A DNA stretch of 64,000 nt from the NCBI GenBank assembly GCA_023055425.1, contig JALGPY010000005.1, forward strand, positions 86,655,495-86,719,494, given 5' to 3'. A program made the position numbers and the translations under genes. The notes beneath the pieces are model-generated. The model was given only the letters and a program-made list of their open reading frames with translations, was not told where the DNA came from and ran no database searches. The DNA is from Linanthus parryae (taxonomy: Eukaryota; Streptophyta; Magnoliopsida; Ericales; Polemoniaceae). Shown piece after piece: positions 33,287-43,339 of this stretch (the stretch's first letter is position 1; each line of letters begins with the position of its first letter).

Positions 33287-35704
33287 CAAGGCAGTTTAGA
33301 TGACAAGTTGTTTAAAAAATGCATTGTTTACCAGTGGTCTTTCCATGATACTCTTAATCCTTGTAACTTATAGTTATGTTTTAGTGTTTTAGACCATCTT
33401 GCTGTTGAACTCTATGTTGGCCTAATTCTGACCGTGGATTATTTTGTGGCTACTTGATGCTTGGGTCTTTTGCTATTGCTATATGGCTGGAACTAACCTG
33501 TTTTCATTTGCAGGTTTGTAGCTGGATGCGAATTGAGTGTGTTTTCGATCTCAATTGTATCGATATCGAGGTCAGTGTTGATATAGAATTAGATTTAGCG
33601 TCTAATTTGGTGGGTGGTGCTGATGGTAGTTGTGCTACCGGTGATGGTAGTGGCAGTGGTCTGTGTGCTTTGATGATCATTTGCAGGTTCTCCTTTTCTT
33701 CCCCACAATTATATGGAAAGCAGCTTCCCTGCTGTAGCATTTACCTTTACGGCAAGAAGCAGATTACTGTCAGCGTTATCTATTTAGCATCATTTTTTTT
33801 ACCTAAAAAAACCCGCGTTAGGTGAGGAAAGTAATGAATTTTGATGTGTATATGGTGTACATAATACTTTTGGTGGAATTTCTGGAAATTCTGGTCGTCA
33901 TTCCAATTCAAAGTTAGGTAAAATCAGAAATTATTTCATTTGATTTACAAATTTATATAGGGTGGTGAATGCCTATCTATATTGCATTTTAATTACATAA
34001 AAATAAATGGTTGTAATAGGGAGAAGGATTAGAGAGTCTGTTGCATCAAGTGGGAGTGGGTAATTCATCGAGTTTTGCTCCTGTGCCGGATTCTGCAGTG
34101 GTTTAGCCAGAAACTGCAAACACTCGCAGGAGAATAGGTATCTCCCTCCATCCTTTAGCGTTGTTGTTCCTACATGTCTCGTTGTAGTCTTTGAATGTTG
34201 TAGAGTGTATCTAAATTCCTTATAAGCACATAATGGGTTTTTGATTCCTGTATTCGGACTCACATGAAGTATTTTCCGCCGAGGAAGGGCCTCTGTTTCT
34301 TTTGGGGTCTGACTGCAGCCTCTTGCTGCAAGTGAGGCTTAGGGGATTTGGTTAGGGATTCATAGTGTACCCATTTACCTGTTCCAGCATATAGCAGGCC
34401 ATGTAGTGACCCTGTGCTCATCTCATTGCCCCTGTTCTTGTTAGTTGGCCAGGTATTGGAAGCACTTTGGCCCTCTAAATCCTTGTAAATAAGGACCTTA
34501 GATTCATGTAGGTGGTAGCTCATGATTTTGTGGGTTAGAGTGGTTAAATACTCATCAAAATCTGTTGCAAATGCAGCATGTGTTTGAAGGCGTCCGTGGC
34601 GTGCTCCTACAACACAAGCAAGTCCTTCAATGACTCAAATTATTGTATGTGAGTTCATTGTCTTGACACTTTACCTCTGTACTTTGTTAACGAGACCCCT
34701 GCGTGGTGGGGTGGAGACTCCTGTCGGGTGGAGAATGTGTGCTATACTGTCATTACTGCTTATATATGCAAACAACGGTTCAAGTGAATGTTTTCTCACA
34801 TAATTAGACTACTGTAACTTGATAACGAGTCACGTGCGTGGTGGGGTGGAGACTACGGATGCCGGTTCTCATTGCCATTCAAATTTTGTTATTAATGCAA
34901 GTATTTAATCAACGACAGTTTGGTCTGCCAATTGAAAGTACTAGTTGTTTAGTTTCCTCTGCTTGTTAATTAAATGTTTGTTCTTTATCCATTCTTGGTT
35001 TGCAGGTTTCTTTGTTTCGTGCATGGAGTTTTTGGAGCTGAAACCAGAAAGAATGCCCGCTGAAAGTTGTAGTTTGTTTTGGACGATAGTTTGCCAGGAT
35101 TTGATGTAAATTGATTGATGTACATTTATAACTTCTATGTACGATGGGTTTGATTGATTATTAATAGAAATTATTTTTTTAAAAGTTTTTTGTGATTTTA
35201 ATATTTATTTATCAAAAATTCTTACTTTTAAAGACGGCCGCTTAAATAACGACGAAAATAAGTGGGCAAAAAGACAAAAGACGACAAGTGAAATCGTCGT
35301 GAGAACAAACGACGAAAAGTTGTCGTCATTTTTAACGAAAAACGACTAGAAAAAGGGACAAATAGCACAAAAAAGTATTAAAGACGACGAGTAACGTTGT
35401 CGGAAATAATTCAACAACGACTTATTGCCGTTGGAATATTCGTCGGCTAAAATTTTGACAACGAAATTTGATAGTCGGGGCGTAGTCGGAAAAGGTAGTA
35501 ACGACAAGAAAATATTGTCACCAAAAGTCGTCGCCAATTATGTTCTAACGAACAGGTTTGTTTTAGTCGCCCGGTCGAACTAGCGACGGAGCTATATCGA
35601 CGCACTTTTTAGTCGTAATTTTCGTCGTCTTTTCTTTCTAACGACGAATTTTCAAGCTTTAACAACAAGTTTACTCATAGTAATAAACCGATTTTTTTGT
35701 AGTG
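33287..35704 (+). mobile_element. right-hand part of a CACTA-like DNA transposon
   Basis: The right end reads ...TTTTTTTGTAGTG, the reverse of a CACTACAAAAAAA terminus. The last ~470 bases (35230-35704) are packed with TCGTCG/CGACGA words, as in CACTA subterminal regions. Before this, at about 35000-35160, is DNA resembling the end of a plus-strand transcript. Exon-like stretches occur near 33515-33690. No transposase motif was found and no left terminus is in the window, so the element is defective or its left end is lost. Confidence 0.6.
35230..35704. repeat. CACTA subterminal repeat array and terminus
   Basis: About fifteen CGACGA, TCGTCG or near variants occur in both orientations, for example at 35242, 35283, 35310, 35385, 35533 and 35625, ending in the 13-base terminus. 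Such arrays bind the TNPA-type protein in CACTA elements. A 3-bp target duplication is expected; ACA follows at 35705. Confidence 0.7.
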
Positions 35705-35707
35705 ACA

Positions 35708-36837
35708 ATGGGTGAGCAACTGACAAATGCTCAACTTACTCAGCGTTTGACCGAGCTGACTGAGCGCTTAGATGAGCGTAACAACCAAATGTCATACAAC
35801 AAGTCAGGGCAGGCATTGGTTGAGAACTTCCAGTAGAGGGGACATAAGCCGGCAATTGTAGTGCCAACTATTCAGGATGAGCACTTTGACTTGAAGCCTG
35901 CTACCATCACGATAGTGCAGAATCAGTTTCAGTACTATGGGAACTTAGATGAAGACCCAAATGACTTCATTGGGAAATTTGATGCCTACATTAAAACGGT
36001 TAACTACAAGAATGTTACAGCTGAGACACTGAAGTTCATTGAAGTTGATTCTATTTCCCTATTGTCTGAAAGGTGCTGGAGAGAAATGGCTAAAGTCCAT
36101 AGAGCCAGAATTTATCACTACATGGGAGCAATGTGTGGACGATTTTATGAGCAAATTTTACCCTGCTCAACGAGCTATTGGCTTACAGGCAGAGATTCTA
36201 GGTTTTTATCAACATGGTGACGAAACATTAGTTGATGTATGGGACCGTTTTATGAGAATGATAGGCAAGTGTCTTAATTATAACTTTGGTGACTACAAGA
36301 TTCTACAGGTCTTCTATCATCGGCTAGAGCGTCCTAACCAAGATCTTCTCAACAGAGAAGCAGGGGGCAACTTCCTTTATAGAGTTGAGAAGGAAGGATC
36401 TTACGCATTGATGAAGAAGATAGCCAAACACGATTCTCAGTTTTATGACTCTAGACGGTTGTTAAATTTTCCTTAACCGAAGAGTCACGAGTGGAAAGGT
36501 GGGATCAGGAAGATGGTGAATGACATGGTAAACCCCATGTATGATAAGAAAACTGTGGTTGTTATTGAGGAGCAGGATTTTGATGCAACATTGACTCGGG
36601 CTGCAACTGAGGATGTCATCTATGTGGGGGCACAAGGGCAGATTCATAACTAGAATGGAACTACAGGCCAAGGACCAGAGATCATCCAGGATTCAGGTAT
36701 GGGGATCAGGCTGGAGCTTCATATGCACCCGAATTTCAGCACAAGCCATCTGCACTTGTTACTCAGGCGCCACCACCAGCTGCACCACAAAACGCTGAGA
36801 TGGTAGATCTCAAGAACATGACGTTTTAGATGGGCAA
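35708..36837 (+). pseudogene. gag: Athila-2 gag fragment
   Basis: It starts MGEQLTNAQLTQRL and is closely related to the Athila-C gag (MGDQLTNAQLNQRV). The shared blocks EHFDLKPATI, DEDPNDFIGKF and GDYKILQVFYH keep their order. It is broken by a TAG near 35835, a frameshift near 36030, a stop at 36474 and more beyond 36650. The 5' LTR and leader are absent: a CACTA end lies three bases before the ATG. The 3' side is cut near 36840 by SIRE-B DNA. Confidence 0.8.
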
Positions 36838-37609
36838 GAACGAGAATTCTTAAAGTCACATTCCAAGGTAGCTAAAACTCCCATGAGTTCTTCATTATCC
36901 ATAGATACGGATACAAATGGTACGAGTGTGAATCAAAAGGAATACAGAGATACGATTGATTTATTGTTGTACTTAACTTCTAGTAGACCAGATATTATCT
37001 TTAGTGTCTGTATGTATGCAAGGTTTCAAGCAGTTCCTAAGGAATGTCACTTAGTTGCTTTCAAGAGGATTTTTAGATATCTGAATGGTACCAAAGACTT
37101 GGGGCTTTGGTATCCAAGAATTTCTAACTTCTTTTTGAGTGGTTACTCCGATGCAGACTTTGTAGGATACAAGGTTGAGAGGAAGAGTACTTCAGGGTGT
37201 TGCCAATTCCTTGGCTCATCACTGATCAGTTGGCATTCAAAGAAGCAGAATTCAATAGCCTTGTCAACTAAAGAAGCTGAAACATTGCAGCTGGAGCTTG
37301 TTGCTCACAAGTGATGTGGATTTCTCAACAACTAAGAGACCTTGGCTATGATTTCATAAAATTACCTATTTATTGTGACAATACAAGTGCCATTCAATTA
37401 CAAAGAACTTTGTGCAACACTCCAAAACTAAACACATTGATGTAAGACACCATTTCATAAGGGATTATGCTGAGAAAGGTGATGTGTCTTTATCTTTTAT
37501 ATCTACTGCTATGCAAGTTGCTAATATTTTCACTAAACCATTTCCAGATGAGAAGTTTGCATCTCTAAGGCTTGAAGTGGGCATGCCAAACAAGGATGCT
37601 TTGGTTTAG
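36838..37609 (+). pseudogene. pol: SIRE-B pol C-terminal fragment (RT end and RNase H)
   Basis: It reads KTPMSSSLSID, SRPDIIFSVCMYARFQA, RYLNGTKDLGL and GYSDADFVGYKVERKSTSG, typical of the copia RT-RNase H junction. A one-base deletion near 37285 breaks the AAGACCSQ region, and another break lies near 37410. The last part (TKHIDVRHHFIRDYAEKGD to NKDALV, stop at 37607) is intact. Confidence 0.85.
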
Positions 37610-38073
37610 GGGGAGTATTAGATCACATATATGCTATGTGTGTGAAATCTCAAAGCCTTGGAACCATGCTTTCCTAGCCTTGGAAGCATGCTTCAAAGCT
37701 TTGAATTTTTTTGTTAGTTCTGCAGAATCTCAAAGCTTTGGACCTCTACTTCAAAACTTTGGAGATTAGTCTTCTTATTTTTGTTCAATAATTGGATCAG
37801 TAAATATTTTTTATTATATTAATAGATAATTGCATAATATTTAGATCGTTCAGAGATTTATTCAAAATATCTTAAAATATCTCAAAATATCCTCTAGATA
37901 TGATTTTGCATGACTTTCAAAAAGAGTCATTTTTAAACTTAGTCAGTTCAGAATTTTTTCCTACTTTTAAGCCACTACTTCAGGGCCTTTTTCTCTCCAT
38001 CTCAATCTCTATATTTTTGTCTTTATCTTTCTCTCTCCCAATTCTCTCGGTCTCCTCTAAAACCCTAAACCCA
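37610..38073 (+). other. SIRE-B spacer between pol and env-like gene
   Basis: No gene. It holds a cluster of CAAAGCTTTG and CAAAGCCTTGG words (37645-37765) and an AT-rich stretch, then a C/T-rich leader just before the env-like ATG. Confidence 0.6.
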
Positions 38074-39967
38074 ATGGAGCACAAATCACAAAGGCTTCAA
38101 CAGAAAGTTCAGGAATCAACAATGGGGAAGAAGACAAGGGCTAATAGGAAGACTGAGATAACAATCTCTGATTCAAATTCAGAGAGGACCGCTAGCATGC
38201 AAGAAGCTTCTCCTCCAGCCAAGAAGATCATAAAGGAGAAGGGAGTGCAAGAAACAGAGTCTGAATATGAGGAAGAACATGGAGATGTCATGAAGAAACA
38301 AGGACAGAGCAAGAATGATCAGGTTGATCAGACTCAAGAGAAAAAGAAAGGAGGAGAAAAGAAGAAGAAGAAGAAGAAGAAGAAGAAGAAGAAGAAGAAG
38401 CCCGAAGGGGAGATGAAGAATGATCGGACTCCAAAGAAGAAGCCAGAGGAGAAGAAGGATGATCAGACTTCAGAAAAGAAAACAAAAGTCAAGAATAGTG
38501 TTGTGAAGGCAAATAAGAAAGTTTCTGGACATGTTAAGAATTTACCTCCTGAATCTTGGTTTATAAGTCCAGAAGTTAGGGGTGTATGGATGGATGGTTA
38601 TGCATCTTCAAAGATAGCTTAATGTAGCATGATTTATGAAGAGTTATTAGATAATCTGGACATTGATTGCATGAGAAAGCTTAGAGAATAATCTATTTTG
38701 AAGATGTTAAACCCTACTTATGAAGCATATCCTAGGTTAACTAGATTGTTCTATCCAAATCTTGTGAAATAGGATGAGGATAGATATGTTTTAACCTCTA
38801 GGGTAGCTGGTGTGGATATGATATTGGATCATAAAGTGTTTTCCAAGGTTTTGGGGATTCATAGGTAGTACAAAATTCATGAACATCCTGACAGGAATGA
38901 GTGTTTAGAGAAGGCGAAATCTGAGTTCTTTTTAGAGGGTACAACAACTGGACAAAGCAATTAACACATTCTCTGTTGAATTGTGAAGCTAAAATTTTGT
39001 TTTCAATTATCATGAGGTTTTTTGTGCCTAGAAAACACTCAAAAGAACTGGTGACTGGTAGGGTATTGATTCTGATGTATTTGATCTGTCAAGGCTTTGA
39101 CATTGATCTGCTTAGTGTGATTATGGAGTTTATGGTATAGTGTGGTACTAGGATAAGGAATCATTCACTTCCCTATGCAAATATATTGCCACTCTTCTTT
39201 GAGCATTTTTAAAGTGCCTGTTAAGTATAAGGAGAATATAACTGCTAGTTTTGGGTTGGTAAAAGTTCTCTTCAAAGGATTGGAGTTGTGCAGACTGGTA
39301 AGGGTAGCTGGAAGTTTTATTCAGAGTTGTCTGCAAGTGAGCTTAAGGAGAAGGATTTCATCAAACCTAAGGCTGCAACAACACGAAGGGCTTCAAAAAA
39401 TCTGAATTTCTCTCAGATCATTGACAGAGTTGAGAACCTGGAAGATGGACGGGAGGAGTTGAGGCAATGTCAGTTTGACTTGTCCATTGAGTTTGGGAAG
39501 TTCAAGGCCTTGATATTTGGGAAACTAGAATTGATTATCAAGGATTTTAATCTGTAAAAGGTTCCATCTGTTGAGAGTACATAAACAACATTGATTATGA
39601 CAAGGTTATTGGGGAAGCTTTAAAGAAGCAGAGAAGAAGCCAATTGTTCTAACTTCAAAAGATTTGTTTGAGCAAAATGATGATGAGGCTGATGGTGAAG
39701 GATTTGTTGATAAATTTGATGAGAAAGTTACTGAGAAAGTTACTAAAGAAGTTGGTGAAGAAACTCAAGCTGAAGACATTTGATGGTAATGTGAATTCTG
39801 AAGATGAGCTTGCAGATGCTGAAGAGCAGTCTGGTGATGATGAAGCATCTGGAGATGAGGAATCAGTAGGGAAGGAGCAAGAGGAAGCTGAGACTGTCAA
39901 GGGTAAGGGAAAGGAGACGATCAAGACAAAGAAGACAACCAAGAAGGATGCTGGTGCAGAAGATTGA
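38074..39967 (+). pseudogene. SIRE-B env-like gene, broken
   Basis: It starts MEHKSQRLQQKVQ and encodes a very Lys-rich N-terminal third that includes a GAA microsatellite. Near 38540 it reads PPESWFISPEVRGVW, then a TAA at 38620. Further blocks (YPRLTRLFYPNL, SRVAGVDMILDHKVF) follow with stops between. The C-terminus is acidic (EDELADAEEQSGDDEAS) and ends KKDAGAED at 39967 after a frameshift near 39780. Same order as in SIRE-A. The role of these post-pol proteins is unproven. Confidence 0.75.
38362..38400 (+). repeat. GAA/AAG microsatellite
   Basis: About twelve GAA units in frame encode a run of Lys in the env-like protein. Confidence 0.9.
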
Positions 39968-40350
39968 GCTTCAAAGCCTTGAACATTTCTATCTTCTTTT
40001 TGTCTATTCCTTTCTTATTCTGCCTCAAAACCCTGAAGTTTGTTTTAAATTAAGTTTTTATTTTCCAAAACTCTGAACAAGATCCTACATTTCTCAAACT
40101 CTTTTGATGAAAGTCAAAAAGGGGAAGAGATTTTGTGCTAAAGTGCTAGGTGATTATGTGTAATAATTTTGGATGTTGTAGGATGTTTTTATGAAAATTT
40201 TGTTTCGGGTTATATTGTTTTGGAATCTTTTTAATGTGATATATGCTATGTACTGTGATTTTATTTGCTCATGTGTATGTCTACTGTTTTCTAATTGCTA
40301 TCTAGTTGCAGGACAAATGGGAAAGCAAGAATATTTGTTTTGTCTTTCAT

Positions 40351-40362
40351 CAAGGGGGAGAT
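40351..40362 (+). other. polypurine tract of SIRE-B
   Basis: CAAGGGGGAGAT precedes the TGTTAATTC start of the 3' LTR, identical to the SIRE-A tract. Confidence 0.88.
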
Positions 40363-41852
40363 TGTTAATTCAAACCCTTTGAACTACTAAGGTGTATAAA
40401 ATCAGGGGGAGTTTTATTGTGAAGATGATGAAAGACAGAAGATAGTTAAGAGGACTTGTTCAAAGCTCCAAAGCTTTGAAGCTTTCAGCTATTACATTCT
40501 TGCGGACAGTGTTTGTTTTGTAGGAATTATACAGAATTGGTTTGAAAGCTTAAGTCTGTGTTAATAGTGTCTAAAAAGTATTATCGAACTTTTATTTTTG
40601 TGCTAATGATTCTAGATAAGGTTATAGGGTGATATAGCTCTAAGGAATACTCAATTGTTGGCCAAAGCTTTGAAAGGCATCCAAAGCTCTACCTTTCAAA
40701 GCTCCAAAGCTTTGGAGGTTGCATTTGGACTTGTGTTTGTGACATTCTGGCTAACAATTTCTTATTTCAGGGTGTTTTATCAAGTTGTATGCATGATCAT
40801 TGATTTATTATAAGTTATTTTCTTATTCTTGATTATTTTTTTGGTATAGTTATTTATAGATTATACTCAAAATATAGCTATGCATATTGGTTTAAATGGC
40901 CTGCCAAACAGGACATTATATTTATGCTATTTTCTTTCTGGATTGTATTTGATCTTGTGATCAAGTTTTGCAGGGATGTTCGTTGGTCAAACCTGCATAA
41001 CAAAATCAGATCTTCTATTCAAACATAGTTGTTGAAAGAAGCTGTTAAGGGGGGTGGGATTTGTAGGAAGTCTGTTTCCTAAAATATCTCAAGTTGTTGC
41101 TGAAGTTTGTTATATACTGGATTTGGATTTCAATCAGAGAGAGACTGATCTACAGAGAAACTGAAGAGAAAACATTCATGGGAGATCATCAATAAACTCT
41201 TCGCTCATTCAAGGATTCATCATTGCAGAATATCATTCAATCCAGATCTAAAGAACACTTCCATGCATAACTGCTTATCTGTTTTTTTTGTTGTTCTTTC
41301 ATGTGCTTTCATTGTATAATTCATTAGTTTTCATAACCTCATAAACTTTAGCAAGTTAGTTTTTCAAGTGAATAACAAGAGGTTCTTATTGTTTCACTAG
41401 ATTGTAGCTGGAACTAGATGGGTTTGGAACCACAAGTTGTATAAGTGTAAGGTAGTTCACTTAGGCTTGAGATTGGGCTAAGTATGTGATTAATAAGAAG
41501 TTGTTCAAATCCTGGAGGGATAGTATCCCTCAGGCGGAGAGTAGGCCCATTAGTGGCTTAACTTCGTAAAAAATCATTGTGTTCATCTCTTTACAAGTTA
41601 TGCATATCATTCTGCACAACACAGGGAAGCTCCAAAGCTTTGGGGAAATTTCTGCTTCAAAGCTTTGAAGCTCCAGACAGTTTCCAATCTATTTCAAGCT
41701 ACTTTAAACCTTTCCAAAACCTTGAGATTCCATCTTAAATTTGCCTTGAAGTTTTTAAAAGGTCATTGTTAGCAAAATTTTGCATACTCTATTCAACTCC
41801 CCCCCTTCTAGAGCATATAGATCCTGTTTTAGACATGCATTACACACTTTCA
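40363..41852 (+). repeat. 3' LTR of SIRE-B
   Basis: It begins TGTTAATTC and ends ACACTTTCA, the same final bases as SIRE-A (CCACTTTCA). The block CATACTCTATTCAAC and CCCCCTTCTAGAG near the end is shared with SIRE-A. Length 1,490 bases. GGGAC follows as a possible target duplication, but its partner is lost. Confidence 0.8.
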
Positions 41853-43339
41853 GGGACTTTAGAAGAAAAAACAACCGATGACTTATCAAGATTTACCTTC
41901 TGACCTCAGGCCGGTTCGTAGCGAATAAGAAGCCCCTGAAAGAAATCTCCTCAGCTGATGCTTTGAGAAATACCATACTATCGTCAGCGAAAAATATATG
42001 CAATATGATTGAGCCTCCGCGCGAAGCTGTGACCACTGACAAATTGTCGTTGCTGACTGCAAAACACATTGCTCGAGATAATATTTCACAGGAGAAAAGA
42101 AAGAGATAAGGCGAGAGGGGACAATCTTGTCTCAGTCCTCTCTTTGGAATAACTCTGCCTTTAGTTTCACGTTGATATCAAAGGTGAACGATGCAGACGG
42201 AATACTATTGTGAACCAGTGCAACGCAACGGTTTCTGAATCCCATATGCGACATTGTGGTCTCAATAAAACACAATTCGAACCTATGATAAGCCTTAACC
42301 ATATCCACTTTGACTGTCATATAGCCATTCTTTCCCTTTTTCCGAGTACGCATAGAGTTAAGAACCTCAAAAGCAACCAAGATGTTGTCTGTAATGAGAC
42401 GACATGACACAAGAGCACTTTGGAACTTCGATATACAATTGTTAAGCACCTCTTTTAATCTATTGAAAATTAATTTAGTAACCAAATTGTAAATCATAAA
42501 AACAAAGAGTGATTGGTCTAAGATCGCTTGGCTTGCGTACCTGCTTCACTTTAGGGATCAAAGCAATGACCGTATGATTGAACCTCTCCACGCTGACATT
42601 TTTGTTGAGGATCTTGAGACATGTCGTGGCCACATCATCTCTCACTAAATCCAATTTTCTTGAATAATCAGGGGCGGGAATTCGTTCGTCCTCGGTGCCT
42701 TAGTCAGGCCCATCTGAGATAAAGCACTGTCAATCTCTGCCCGAGAAAAAGTGTGAGTCGAGCATCAAGGACCGAGAACCCGAAATAACTGGTTGGACGA
42801 ACTGCAACATACCCTGCATCTGCATGTCCGTCGACCTTTCAGAGCCGAAGAGAGCCTGTACATGGGATTCGAGCACTGTGGCCATGCCCTGAACCGATTG
42901 GTGCCAAATCCCGTCATTGTCTTCCAACCCAGTGAGTTGATTTCTCACTTTATGAAGGGAATCTTCTAGGTGAAAAAATTTGGTATTGCGATCTCCCTCA
43001 TTAAGCCAATTGATTCTAGAGCGTTGAAGCTACATGGCCTCTTCGTTAGCAAGAAGAGTGTTAAGCTCGAACTTGAGCTTGCAAATTTTGTCGAAAACTG
43101 CATCAATATCGTCGTTTTCTTGGAGCTCCTTGATTTTCTCTCTAATGAACGCAATCTTCCTTTTGACGTTACCAAATACTGAGTGATCCCACTGTTTTAT
43201 CGTTTCCCAGAAACATTCAGCCTTTGCTTGAGATCAAGATGTTGAATCTTGGTCCAATTCCGGCTATGAAAGGCTTGCAGTCTTCATGATTAAGCCACAT
43301 CACCTCAAAATGAAAACGAGGCGCCTTTTTCTTCATAGG
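41853..43339 (-). pseudogene. L1-type LINE fragment: endonuclease end, linker, reverse transcriptase
   Basis: On the minus strand the order is RFHFEVMWLNHEDC near 43300 (end of endonuclease), a linker with stops, then reverse transcriptase. The RT part includes LIFNRLKEVLNNCISKFQSALV, RLITDNILVAFEVL, VKVDMVKAYHRFEL near 42300 and a frame-shifted FFADDSMVFLKAS near 41970. The Asp of VKVDM and the ADD motif are both visible. Both ends are cut by LTR elements. L1 reverse transcriptases copy their RNA at the target site; this copy is dead. Confidence 0.8.

Larger units (their letters stand above)
36838..41852 (+). mobile_element. SIRE-B: 5'-truncated SIRE/Maximus copia element
   Basis: It retains only the end of reverse transcriptase/RNase H, the env-like gene, the polypurine tract and the 3' LTR. 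Gene order and protein sequence match SIRE-A, but the LTR is longer and differs in sequence, so it is a related but separate family. The left junction with Athila gag near 36840 shows no LTR, so the 5' two thirds were lost by deletion. Confidence 0.8.

Noticed and set aside
33973..34523. Two minus-strand open frames of 96 and 87 codons that overlap by four bases
   Set aside because: No recognised family, and the surrounding transcript-like signals point to the plus strand.
38362..38400. Poly-lysine tract as a nuclear-localisation domain of a host protein
   Set aside because: It is a GAA microsatellite inside the SIRE-B env-like pseudogene.
42970..43182. 70-codon plus-strand open frame
   Set aside because: It is a shadow of the LINE linker on the opposite strand.
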